From: Arthrobacter silvisoli
Lineage (GTDB): Bacteria; Actinomycetota; Actinomycetes; Actinomycetales; Micrococcaceae
Direction: 5' to 3'
Assembly (NCBI RefSeq): GCF_003369445.1
Contig: NZ_QRCU01000039.1
Coordinates: forward strand, 124,001-188,000
Length of the DNA stretch: 64,000 nucleotides
Part shown: piece after piece, positions 14,523 through 23,972 of the stretch
How the letters are laid out: each line of letters begins with the position of its first letter
How positions within the stretch are numbered: position 1 is the first letter of the stretch
Translations under genes and position numbers: made by a program
Notes under the pieces: model-generated
Told to the model about the DNA's origin: nothing
The model's input: only the letters and a program-made list of their open reading frames with translations
Databases searched by the model: none

Positions 14523-14942
14523 ATGACCACCACCACGCCCATCAAGGAAACGCCCGTTGCAGTCAGCGAAAGGAAGGCCGGCCCTTGGGCTTCCTTGCTC
14601 CTGGCCGGAACATTTGAGGTCGGCTATGCGCTCAGCGTCAATGGCAGCCGGGGATTCACCGACCTCGTCTGGTCGCTCGTTGCAATCGTGTTCTTCCTGT
14701 TCACGCTGTTCTTCCTTAGCGTTGCGCTGAAAAAGATCGATGTCGGGATCGGCTACGCCGTGTGGGCTGGCTTGGGCACGGCCGGCGCCGCCCTGCTGGG
14801 CCCAGTCTTCTTTAGCGAGACTCTCACCCTGGCCAAAGCATTCTGGCTCATCGTCATAGTCGTTGGCGTCGTATGGCTCAAGCTGGCCGACAGCCCCGTG
14901 CTTGAAAGGAAAAAGCCCGCCAAGGCGGCAGAACCTCATTAG
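14523..14942 (+). CDS. Small multidrug resistance (SMR) transporter, subunit 2
   Basis: A 139-residue partner of the preceding protein. Four helices begin at about residue 23; Glu32 in LLLAGTFEVGYALS is the conserved membrane carboxylate, and GIGYAVWAGLGTAGAALLGPVFF is the helix-3 motif. It is longer than usual because of a 20-residue hydrophilic N-terminus and a Lys/Pro-rich C-terminus (ERKKPAKAAEPH), both probably cytosolic. GAAAGGAA lies just before the ATG. This is the last gene of the cluster; a strong hairpin terminator follows about 80 bases later. Confidence 0.9.
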   Translation: MTTTTPIKETPVAVSERKAGPWASLLLAGTFEVGYALSVNGSRGFTDLVWSLVAIVFFLFTLFFLSVALKKIDVGIGYAVWAGLGTAGAALLGPVFFSETLTLAKAFWLIVIVVGVVWLKLADSPVLERKKPAKAAEPH

Positions 14943-15022
14943 ACACACGGATTTGGTTCTTATGCCGACCCGCCCGATTACCTCGGCTTGAGTCCAAGCG
15001 GGCTGGCAAACTGTGAGACTCG

Positions 15023-15053
15023 AGGCCCCGCACGCCGGATGCGTGCGGGGCCT
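15023..15053 (+). terminator. Strong terminator at the end of the SMR operon
   Basis: A perfect 13-base stem (AGGCCCCGCACGC with its complement at 15041-15053) and a 5-base loop CGGAT, followed by TCCATATT. It ends the forward transcript of the biosynthetic cluster and marks a likely right border of the island. Confidence 0.8.
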
Positions 15054-15145
15054 TCCATATTCTGCGCCGTGCGCTTTTCCTCGTGATCGCCACCCGAAGT
15101 CTAGCCCCGCCCCGAATACCGCGGGTCGAACACCCCGGTTAAAGC

Positions 15146-15191
15146 CCGACGGCGGGTTCCCGTCTTCTGCAAGCCGGGAACCCGCCGTCGG
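15146..15191 (-). terminator. Terminator of the alanine dehydrogenase gene
   Basis: A perfect 17-base stem (CCGACGGCGGGTTCCCG with its complement at 15175-15191) and a 12-base loop lie about 20 bases past the stop of ald. GCTTTAACC follows on the reverse strand. Confidence 0.8.
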
Positions 15192-15210
15192 AGTCGGTAC
15201 CGTGTGGAGG

Positions 15211-16329
15211 CTACGCGGAGACGAGCTCGTGCCAGTCGGCCACCAGGGGCAGGCCGTGGGCCTCGGACACCGAGTGGTGCGCTACGTGGCCGGCGGCGAT
15301 GTTGAGGCCGGCGGCCAGGGCCGGGTCGCGGTCGAAGGCGGCCTTGACGCCCAGGTTGGCCAGGGCCACGGCGTAGCGCAGGGTGACGTTGGTGAGCGCG
15401 TAGGTGGAGGTGTTCGGAACAGCGCCGGGCATGTTGGCGACGCAGTAGAAGATCGAGTTGTGCACCTTGTAGGTGGGTTCCTGGTGCGTGGTGGGGTGGG
15501 TGTCGGCGAAGCAGCCGCCCTGATCCACGGCGATGTCCACCAGCACGGAGCCCGGCTTCATGCGGGAGACCAGTTCGTTGGAGACCAGCTTCGGTGCCTT
15601 GGCACCTGGGATCAGCACGGAGCCGATCACGAGGTCGGCATCCACCACGGCCTTTTCGATCTCGTAGGCGTTGGAGGCTACCGTCTTCAGGCGGCCTTGG
15701 TATTGGGCGTCCAGTTCGCGCAGGCGGTTGATGTTGATGTCCATGATGGTCACGTCGGCACCGAGGCCGAGGGCCATGGCGGCGGCGTTGGTGCCGGCCA
15801 CGCCCGCACCGAGTACCACGACCTTGGCGGGGCGGACACCCGGGACGCCGCCCAGCAGCACGCCCTTGCCGCCGGCCGGGGCCATGAGGGAGTTGGCGCC
15901 CACCTGCACGGACAAGCGGCCGGCTACCTCGGACATCGGGGCCAGCAGCGGCAGTGCGCGGCCATCCTGCACGGTTTCGTAGGCGATGGCGGTGACGCCG
16001 GAGTTGATGAGCTCCTGGGTCAGTTCGGGCTCCGCGGCCAGGTGCAGGTAGGTGAAGAGGATCAGGCCCTTGCGGAAGCGGTGGTATTCGGCGGCAATGG
16101 GTTCCTTGACCTTCATGACCATGTCGGCGCGGGCCCACACGTCATCGGCTTCGGGAACGATCTCGGCGCCGGCGATCGAGTATTCCTCGTCGGTGATTCC
16201 CGAGCCCAGGCCTGCGCCGCGCTCCACCAGCACGGTGTGGCCGTGGGTGCGGAACTCGTGAACTCCGGCCGCAGTGATGGCTACACGGAATTCGTTGTTC
16301 TTGATCTCTTTGGGGACACCGATGATCAT
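15211..16329 (-). CDS. ald: Alanine dehydrogenase
   Basis: A 372-residue NAD-dependent enzyme that interconverts L-alanine with pyruvate and ammonia; the length is that of the family. MIIGVPKEIKNNEFRVA is the conserved N-terminus, followed by GHTVLVERGAGLGSGITDEEY. MKVKEP carries the substrate-binding lysine, YLHLA the following segment with the catalytic His, and VVVLGAGVAGTNAAAMALGLGADV the NAD-binding Rossmann loop. VDIAVDQGGCFADTHPTTH is the family signature near the active site. The ATG at 16329 is clear; upstream codons in the same frame are not conserved-looking. A 16-base palindrome about 150 bases upstream may be a control site. Confidence 0.95.
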   Translation of the reverse strand: MIIGVPKEIKNNEFRVAITAAGVHEFRTHGHTVLVERGAGLGSGITDEEYSIAGAEIVPEADDVWARADMVMKVKEPIAAEYHRFRKGLILFTYLHLAAEPELTQELINSGVTAIAYETVQDGRALPLLAPMSEVAGRLSVQVGANSLMAPAGGKGVLLGGVPGVRPAKVVVLGAGVAGTNAAAMALGLGADVTIMDININRLRELDAQYQGRLKTVASNAYEIEKAVVDADLVIGSVLIPGAKAPKLVSNELVSRMKPGSVLVDIAVDQGGCFADTHPTTHQEPTYKVHNSIFYCVANMPGAVPNTSTYALTNVTLRYAVALANLGVKAAFDRDPALAAGLNIAAGHVAHHSVSEAHGLPLVADWHELVSA

Positions 16330-16479
16330 TCTTGGGCTCCATTTTCGAAAGGCTTGTTGGGCCTTTGGGCGGTGGGGGACTGTGATTCCAGAATAGATCC
16401 GCTGTGAGCCACCAGACAGGAAAGCGCTCGACGGCGGCGAGCGACTTCCGCGTGATTCCGGGGTTTTTGGGTTCCGTAG

Positions 16480-16495
16480 CTCGACAAATGTCGAG
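16480..16495. promoter_or_regulatory. Perfect 16-bp palindrome upstream of ald
   Basis: CTCGACA-AA-TGTCGAG lies between ald and the YegP-like gene, about 150 bases upstream of the ald start and past the 3' end of the other gene. Its perfect symmetry suggests a dimeric repressor or activator site for ald; no regulator gene is adjacent. Confidence 0.5.
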
Positions 16496-16588
16496 GTGGT
16501 GAGCGGCAGGTGTCGCCTGATGTTGGACTGGCGGGGGAGGGGTCCCGGTGGGCCAGCCTTCAAGCTATTGCTGGTCTGTTTACGGTCA

Positions 16589-16843
16589 TCACTTGCCCGG
16601 ACGCCCCATGATGATGCGAGCGTCCTGATGCATCGCTTCGGCAAACCCGGGATTCCGGACCGCGGTACTGTGGTCTTCGACCAGGCCGGTGCCTGCGCAT
16701 TCGCGCACATCGAAGATCGCGGCAGCTACCGCCCGCTTGTCCTTGTATGGCCCGGACTCGAGCAATATGGCCCCGGTCGTTGCGATCAGGCGGAAGCGCA
16801 ACTGGAGATGGTCATCGGTAAAAACTTCAAAGTGTCCAGCCAT
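16589..16843 (-). CDS. DUF1508/YegP family small protein
   Basis: An 84-residue protein. It begins with FEVFTDDHLQLRFRLIATTGAILLESGPYKDKRAVAAAIFDVR, the single-repeat form of the DUF1508 fold (F-x-V-Y-x-D-x-x-x-x-x-R-W-R-L-x-A-x-N-G). The last 35 residues have no clear counterpart. Function is unknown in the family. AAAGG eight bases before the ATG supports the start. In actinobacteria such genes are often part of the DosR (hypoxia) regulon, and here the gene is divergent from a DevS/DosS-type kinase, which fits. Confidence 0.75.
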   Translation of the reverse strand: MAGHFEVFTDDHLQLRFRLIATTGAILLESGPYKDKRAVAAAIFDVRECAGTGLVEDHSTAVRNPGFAEAMHQDARIIMGRPGK

Positions 16844-19002
<2,159 letters not shown>

Positions 19003-19022
19003 CCAGTGGTCCGGTCTTTCTC

Positions 19023-19712
19023 CTATCTCCATAGGGTTAGGCTCCTGCCGGTCCGCATTGCGGGTTGCAGCTTCCGGTGGGGGCGGAATCCCAGCTTCTG
19101 CAGCACAGATGACACACGCGTATCCACCTCCGCTGCCGGGAGGTACAGATCGCGACCGATCTGCTCATTCGTCAATCCTTGAGCCATCGACGAAAGTATG
19201 GTCCGTTCCTGCCGCGTCATTGACTTCAACCACGGAGCGGAAGACACCAGCCGCAGGTTCTCGGCAACCCGCTGCCTGAGTTCCGGCTCCATGAGCGGAT
19301 GCCCGGCAGCAGCAGCCCGGATCTTCTCGATCAGGCCCGCAGTGTTGCCGAGTTCCTTGCCCACGTAACCTGACGCCCCTGCAAGAACTGCGGCCCGTGC
19401 GGCGTGTTCCTCATCCCAACCAGTCAGCAGCAGGCAGTGCACCCTTGGCGCAGCCGTCCGCAGATCACGGCACACCTCGATTCCCGTGCTGTCACGAACG
19501 ATGTCCTCGATCACTGCAACGGATGGTTCCAGCCCGGGGATCAGGCGCCGTGCTTCTTCGGCTGACGCACCTTCACCTGCGACCTCCAATCCATGCACTT
19601 CGCAGAGCTCCCTGAGTCCCTGCCGGAGCATCCCGTGGCCGCTCAGGATGAAAATCCGCGCAGGAAGCACGGGAAGCGAAGCCTCGTTCGAGTCTCTGAC
19701 TTGTGCATCCAT
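19023..19712 (-). CDS. DevR/DosR-like response regulator with a degenerate receiver
   Basis: A 229-residue NarL/DosR-type regulator. The receiver domain (about residues 18-135) follows DosR closely but lacks its acid pocket: the DD pair after strand 1 reads SG (FILSGHGMLRQGL), and the phospho-accepting Asp is Glu69 in VAVIEDIVRDSTG, although Asp70 is next to it. The Thr (LLLTGW) and Lys (GYVGKEL) are kept. The C-terminal LuxR-type helix-turn-helix is intact (MTRQERTILSSMAQGLTNEQIG to VSSVLQKLGF). The gene is tail to tail with the kinase gene, 20 bases apart. It may act without phosphorylation or with a Glu that imitates it. Confidence 0.85.
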   Translation of the reverse strand: MDAQVRDSNEASLPVLPARIFILSGHGMLRQGLRELCEVHGLEVAGEGASAEEARRLIPGLEPSVAVIEDIVRDSTGIEVCRDLRTAAPRVHCLLLTGWDEEHAARAAVLAGASGYVGKELGNTAGLIEKIRAAAAGHPLMEPELRQRVAENLRLVSSAPWLKSMTRQERTILSSMAQGLTNEQIGRDLYLPAAEVDTRVSSVLQKLGFRPHRKLQPAMRTGRSLTLWR

Positions 19713-20206
19713 GACAACGCTCTCATCGGAAGGGATCCCTCGGCAGCCACTGCATCCATCCCGCGGCTGGGGGCCGGAAGGAACCCGATTTCATCTTCCA
19801 GCGCTTCCGGTCCGGCCATCAGGGCCAAAGGTCCGTTACCTGCCAGCGGCAGACGGCGACCTGGACGCGAGTACGTCCGGGTCAAGAACCTTCGTGTTGC
19901 CTTCTCCGATCGCACCCCTGGCACGTTCCGCCTGGAACGGCCCCACTGGGTTTCTTGACCGACTGGGTTTCTTGACCGCGATCAGCCCTTTCGGAACTGA
20001 ACCAAGCCTCAAGGGGTCTTGGTCTGCTCCAAAGTGCAGCCACCGATGCTCCCTTGGGTACAGTGCGCGAGGGTCTCAGGCCCGCTGAGACCCGCCATCC
20101 GGGGGCTGGCCGCGCACTCGCCATTGGAACGAATGTTTCAAGAATGATTCGTCATGTGATGTTTGTGCCATATGGCTGAAACCAAGCGTCCCTATCCTCG
20201 ACTTCC
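19713..20206. other. Intergenic region with DosR-like site, hairpin and palindrome
   Basis: I see no supported gene. GGGCCAAAGGTCC (19822-19834) is a symmetrical site like the GGGACC-GGCCC boxes of DosR regulons and may serve the response regulator gene. GGGTCTCAG/CTGAGACCC (20071-20079 with 20085-20093) is a perfect 9-base hairpin. ACGAAT (20129-20134) and ATTCGT (20147-20152) form an inverted repeat about 55 bases before dctA and may be the operator of its promoter. Confidence 0.45.
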
Positions 20207-21583
20207 ATGGATCCCAATGCCTCCCTGACCGCCCAATCCACCGGCCCCACTGCCTCCCAAGCCACCCGAAAACCTGCCGGCCCGGCCCGCGGAACCAAGG
20301 CTCCGCCGTCGGGCCCGTTCTACAAGTCCCTCTTCCTGCAGATCCTGCTTGCCGTGGTGGCCGGCGTACTGATCGGCCACTTCTGGCCGGATCTCGGCGC
20401 AGCGCTGCGGCCCCTCGGTGACGGCTTCATCCAGCTCATCAAGATGATCATCGCCCCGCTGATCTTCCTCGTGATCGTCACCGGAATCGCTGCCGTGGGC
20501 GACGTCAAAGCGGTGGGGCGCGTGGGCGTCAAGGCCCTCGTCTACTTCACCGCGGCAACGCTCTTCGCGCTGGCCTTCGGGCTGCTGGTGGGCAACCTGG
20601 TGCAGCCCGGCGCCGGGCTCAACATCGATCCGAACTCGCTCAGCCAGGACGCACTGAACGCCAAGACCGGCACCGCCCCGCCCAAGGACGCGGGCCAGTT
20701 CCTGCTCGGCATCATCCCCACCAGCGTGGTGGGAGCCTTCGCCAACAACAGCCTGCTCCAGGTGCTGTGCTTCTCGGTGTTCTTCGGATCCGCCGTGGTG
20801 GTGATCGGCCGGGATCGCTGCGCCCCGGTGCTGACCCTGATGGAGACCGTGCTCGAGATCTTCTTCAAGATCATGGCCTGGGTCATGAAGGTGGCGCCGG
20901 TCGGGGCGTTCGGCGCCATGGCCTTCATCATCGGCCAGTACGGTCTCGACTCCCTGGGTACCTACGCGGTGCTGATCGCCGCCTGCTACGGGGCCGCCGT
21001 CGTCTTCATCGTCCTGCTGTTCCTGGTCGCCTGGGGCGTGGCCCGCGTGCCACTGTGGCAGTTCATGAAATACACCCGCGAAGAGTTCCTGCTCGCGCTG
21101 GGCACCGCCTCCACCGAGTCGGTCATGCCGCGCATCATGGCCAAGCTGGCCAATGCCGGCTGCCCGCGCAGCACCACCGGTCTGGTCATTCCCACCGGGT
21201 ACTCCTTCAACCTCGACGGCGCCGCGATCTACCTGTCCATTTCGCTGCTGTTCCTGGCCCAGGCTTTCGGGCACCACCTCGACCTCGGCCAGCAACTCGT
21301 CGCCCTCGGAATCCTCATGCTTACCTCCAAAGGCATGGCCGGCGTCCCCGGCTCGGCGTTCCTCGCCCTCTCCGCGACGGCGGGTGCGCTGGGCATCTTC
21401 CCGGTGGCCGGCGTCGCCCTCCTGCTCGGGGCCGACCGCCTGATGGATTCCATGCGCGTGGTGGTCAACCTGCTCGGCAACTGCGTGGCCACTTTCGTGG
21501 TGGCCAAGTGGGAGGGCGGCTTCGACCGCGAGGCGATGCTTCGGGCCTTCCGTGGAGAGGAAGCGGAGCTTTCCCGGCAGTAG
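20207..21583 (+). CDS. dctA: C4-dicarboxylate:cation symporter
   Basis: A 458-residue carrier of the DAACS family that imports succinate, fumarate and malate with protons or sodium. After a 35-residue hydrophilic start, the membrane part begins at FYKSLFLQILLAVVAGVLIGHFWP. Family signatures are present: LIKMIIAPLIFLVIVTGIA, GTASTESVMPRIMAKL (the Ser-rich hairpin), TGYSFNLDGAAIYLS (helix 7 with the conserved N-x-D) and LTSKGMAGVPGSAFLAL. The gene for a PucR/CdaR-type regulator starts 9 bases after its stop, so uptake is probably regulated from within the same transcript. Confidence 0.93.
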   Translation: MDPNASLTAQSTGPTASQATRKPAGPARGTKAPPSGPFYKSLFLQILLAVVAGVLIGHFWPDLGAALRPLGDGFIQLIKMIIAPLIFLVIVTGIAAVGDVKAVGRVGVKALVYFTAATLFALAFGLLVGNLVQPGAGLNIDPNSLSQDALNAKTGTAPPKDAGQFLLGIIPTSVVGAFANNSLLQVLCFSVFFGSAVVVIGRDRCAPVLTLMETVLEIFFKIMAWVMKVAPVGAFGAMAFIIGQYGLDSLGTYAVLIAACYGAAVVFIVLLFLVAWGVARVPLWQFMKYTREEFLLALGTASTESVMPRIMAKLANAGCPRSTTGLVIPTGYSFNLDGAAIYLSISLLFLAQAFGHHLDLGQQLVALGILMLTSKGMAGVPGSAFLALSATAGALGIFPVAGVALLLGADRLMDSMRVVVNLLGNCVATFVVAKWEGGFDREAMLRAFRGEEAELSRQ

Positions 21584-21592
21584 TCTTGCAGC

Positions 21593-22807
21593 ATGCAGCA
21601 GGACGTGGAACAGCTTGTCGAGGAAGTCGCGCTGAAGCTCGGCCGCGGCCTGTCTTTGGAAGACCTCGACGGCGTGCTGCTCGCCTACAGCTCCAACCAG
21701 TCCCACGCCGACCGTGTCCGCGTGAACTTCCTGCTCAGCAAGAAGGTCCCGGCGGACGTCAGCGCCTGGCAGCTCTCCCACGGCATCGCCACGGCGGTGC
21801 GCCCCGTGGTGGTCCCGGCCAACGACGAACTGGGCATGCTGGGCCGTGTGTGCGTCCCGCTGCTGGTGCGCGGCTTTCGGGTGGGGTACCTCTGGGTACA
21901 ACAGGACGTTGAAGAGCAAAGCGCGACGGCGATCCTCGCCCAGCTGCCCGGCGTACGGAACGAACTGGACCTGCTGGCCGGGCTGCTGCTGGAATCCAAC
22001 ACCGCCGAATCGGAGTTCCGGCGCCGCCGGGAACGGGAGTTCCTGGCCGCCTGCGACGGCGAATCGAATGCGCTCGCCGCGGTGGCCGGCTGGAAGGAAA
22101 TCCAGGGCAAAGCCCCGTGGCAGTTGGTGGTGGTGCTCGACGCCGGGGGAGGCGACGGCGTCGGCGATCCCCTCGCAGCGACCCTCATTCACCGCTCGGC
22201 CGCGCTGCAGTCCACCATCGGCGTCGACTCGGTGCTGTTCAGCGCCGGAACCGAGACGCATGCCGTGATGCTCTTTCGTGAAACCGCCGGGCGCGCCATC
22301 CACGCCCAGGTCCTGGTGCACTATCAGCTGGAACTCGCCAAGCGGGCCGGCCGCAAGGTGGAGCGGGTGATCCTCGGCATCAGCGAACCCCTGCCGGTGA
22401 TCCGCGGCCTCGGCCCCGCCTACCGGCAGGCCAAGCTCGCGGCCCAGGCCGCCGCCGTCGACCCCCGCCTCGGCGAGCTGGTGGACAGCCGTGCCACCGG
22501 CATCTACCAGCTGTTCGACCGCCTGACGGCGCCGGGCGGCTGGGACGACCATGGCTCAGTGCACTTCAACACCCTTGAAGCCGCGGACCGCAACGGGGAA
22601 CTGCTGCCGGTGCTCGAGCTGCTGTACGACAGCGACGGCTCGGTGCAGGAAGTCGCGAAGGAACTGCACCTGCACCGCAGCAGCATCTACAACCGGTTGA
22701 CGCGGATCCGGCAGCTGATCGGCGTTGACCCGCTCAACGGGGGAGTCCGGCTGGAACTGCACGCGGCGCTCAAGGCCAGGAGATGGGCGGCGCGGCCGCG
22801 GATCTGA
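21593..22807 (+). CDS. PucR/CdaR-type transcriptional regulator
   Basis: A 404-residue protein. The last 60 residues are the PucR-type helix-turn-helix: LYDSDGSVQEVAKELHLHRSSIYNRLTRIRQLIG, the best conserved part. The middle (about residues 140-290) resembles the GGDEF-like domain of CdaR proteins, including TLIHRSAALQSTIGVDSVLF and GISEPLPVIRGLGPAYRQAKLA. The N-terminal 130 residues probably sense the ligand. Such proteins control uptake and breakdown of purines, sugar acids or dicarboxylates. Nine bases separate it from dctA, its most likely target. Confidence 0.87.
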   Translation: MQQDVEQLVEEVALKLGRGLSLEDLDGVLLAYSSNQSHADRVRVNFLLSKKVPADVSAWQLSHGIATAVRPVVVPANDELGMLGRVCVPLLVRGFRVGYLWVQQDVEEQSATAILAQLPGVRNELDLLAGLLLESNTAESEFRRRREREFLAACDGESNALAAVAGWKEIQGKAPWQLVVVLDAGGGDGVGDPLAATLIHRSAALQSTIGVDSVLFSAGTETHAVMLFRETAGRAIHAQVLVHYQLELAKRAGRKVERVILGISEPLPVIRGLGPAYRQAKLAAQAAAVDPRLGELVDSRATGIYQLFDRLTAPGGWDDHGSVHFNTLEAADRNGELLPVLELLYDSDGSVQEVAKELHLHRSSIYNRLTRIRQLIGVDPLNGGVRLELHAALKARRWAARPRI

Positions 22808-22843
22808 AGCGCGGTCGTTCAACTGTCGGGGTTCAGCCGGGGC

Positions 22844-23065
22844 TTAGCTGTCGGCGGGGTCGCGGAGCGGGATTTCACCGGCGTCGGGCTGGGCGGTGCG
22901 GCGCCGGGCGAGCCGGTTGTCCACCCAGAAGGCGACGGCCACGAACGCCACACAGGCGAACATGAAGGTGGCCACGAAATTCAGTCCCATGAGGGAGCCC
23001 AAGGGTGCGGCAACGGCCATCGCGGCCAGGCCCGCCAAGATATGCCATCCCTTGAAATTTCGCAC
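22844..23065 (-). CDS. Small membrane protein
   Basis: A 73-residue protein with two predicted membrane helices (about residues 8-27 and 29-47) and a charged C-terminal tail (DNRLARRRTAQPDAGEIPLRD). The start is GTG. The first residues (MRNFKGWHILAGLAAM) are basic, as expected for a cytosolic N-terminus. I do not recognise the family. It is convergent with the regulator gene and probably monocistronic. Confidence 0.6.
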   Translation of the reverse strand: MRNFKGWHILAGLAAMAVAAPLGSLMGLNFVATFMFACVAFVAVAFWVDNRLARRRTAQPDAGEIPLRDPADS

Positions 23066-23160
23066 GGGTTAAGGGTATCGCCGGGGGTGCAATCCAAGGC
23101 CCGCTTCGCTGGGATTGTTGCTTGATCCTTATCACGCCGTCATGTGTCGCGGGGCGGGCG

Positions 23161-23583
23161 TCATTCTTGCCCGGCAGGCTCTCCGGCTGCGGGGGCGGCC
23201 GGATCCGCGGCCTTTTTCCGGGCTTTCTGGGTTTCGAGCCAGGCCATGATGTCGCTCAGCCGGATGCGCCGGTGCGAGCCGCGGTATTCCACGGGGATTT
23301 CGCCGCGGTCGGTCATATTCCGCAGGTACGTGTGCGAGATGCCTGCGAGCTCCGCAGCCTGGGAGGTGGTGAGCATTTCCTCGACGCTGCTGACGCTCAC
23401 GGCATCGCCGCGGCTGAGCCTCTGGAGCATGTCGACAACGGCGTCCCGCGCTGTGGCCGGGAGGCGGTGGACGGTGCCGTCCACGAACACCGTGATGTCG
23501 TTGCTGTCCTGGAGGGAGCGGGCCAGGTTCCGGGCGTCCCCGGCGGGCAGGCCGGGAGTGATGCGGGGTGCTCTCAGTGCCAT
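23161..23583 (-). CDS. Excisionase-type helix-turn-helix protein (orphan antitoxin-like)
   Basis: A 140-residue protein. Residues 65-120 form a MerR/excisionase-type helix-turn-helix: VEEMLTTSQAAELAGISHTYLRNMTDRGEIP, then EYRGSHRRIRLSDIMAWL, a pattern used by the excisionase-family antitoxins that pair with PIN-domain toxins. The N-terminal half is helical (SRGDAVSVSS links it). The C-terminus is an Ala/Pro-rich tail. No PIN toxin gene follows: the next gene in this direction is the small membrane protein. It is either an antitoxin without its toxin or a stand-alone repressor. Confidence 0.75.
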   Translation of the reverse strand: MALRAPRITPGLPAGDARNLARSLQDSNDITVFVDGTVHRLPATARDAVVDMLQRLSRGDAVSVSSVEEMLTTSQAAELAGISHTYLRNMTDRGEIPVEYRGSHRRIRLSDIMAWLETQKARKKAADPAAPAAGEPAGQE

Positions 23584-23829
23584 GGGAGAAGCCTAATGCC
23601 ACTGGGCGACCGGCTGTGGCCCGGGTTGGTTGCAGCACGGGTACGCGGAAGGCTTGCGGCTGTTCCCGGGTCGTGGGTGAGCTGCGGGGTCGCTGGAGCG
23701 TTCCGGCGACCCCGCAGCTCTCCGGCGAATTCAGCGGGAACTTCCGGCCGCCGCAGCCTAACGGCGGGAACCGTCTCATCGGAGGAGTCGCCTTCGGAGT
23801 GCCTGGTGTAACCCCGTTGAAACTCCTCG
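23584..23829. other. Intergenic region with a 15-bp perfect hairpin
   Basis: GAGCTGCGGGGTCGC (23679-23693) pairs perfectly with 23706-23720 around a 12-base loop. There is no T-tract. It separates the helix-turn-helix gene from the fructan locus and may act as an insulator-like terminator. No gene is supported here. Confidence 0.55.
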
Positions 23830-23887
23830 TTGACACCTCCGACTAACGCGCGTAACCTAAATCACACCTTCCAGATAACGCGCGTTA
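23830..23887 (+). promoter_or_regulatory. lacI-type promoter with two operators
   Basis: TTGACA (23830-23835), a 17-base spacer and TAACCT (23853-23858) form a good housekeeping promoter. Operator 1, TAACGCGCGTAA (23844-23855), runs from the spacer into the -10 element. Operator 2, TAACGCGCGTTA (23876-23887), is a perfect palindrome 32 bases downstream, centre to centre. The CG-centred palindromes are typical LacI-family sites, so the regulator encoded next probably represses this promoter. Confidence 0.75.
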
Positions 23888-23972
23888 CCAACGTCATCCG
23901 GAAGTGCAACCCAAAGCAGCACCCCAGAGCAAGCAGCAGGCTTTGTTCGACGAAGAGCAAGTGGAGCATTCA

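Noticed and set aside
7116..14942. An ectoine biosynthesis cluster
   Set aside because: Only an EctC-like gene is present, with a changed metal-site residue and no ectA, ectB or ectD.
15013..16407. Long forward open frame opposite alanine dehydrogenase
   Set aside because: The reverse strand encodes a complete Ald with all signatures, and the forward frame runs through both terminator hairpins.
20192..22552. A 786-codon reverse open frame across dctA and the PucR-type gene
   Set aside because: Its translation is low-complexity His/Gly/Glu-rich sequence without family motifs, while both forward frames encode complete, recognisable proteins. It is an antisense shadow of GC-rich coding.
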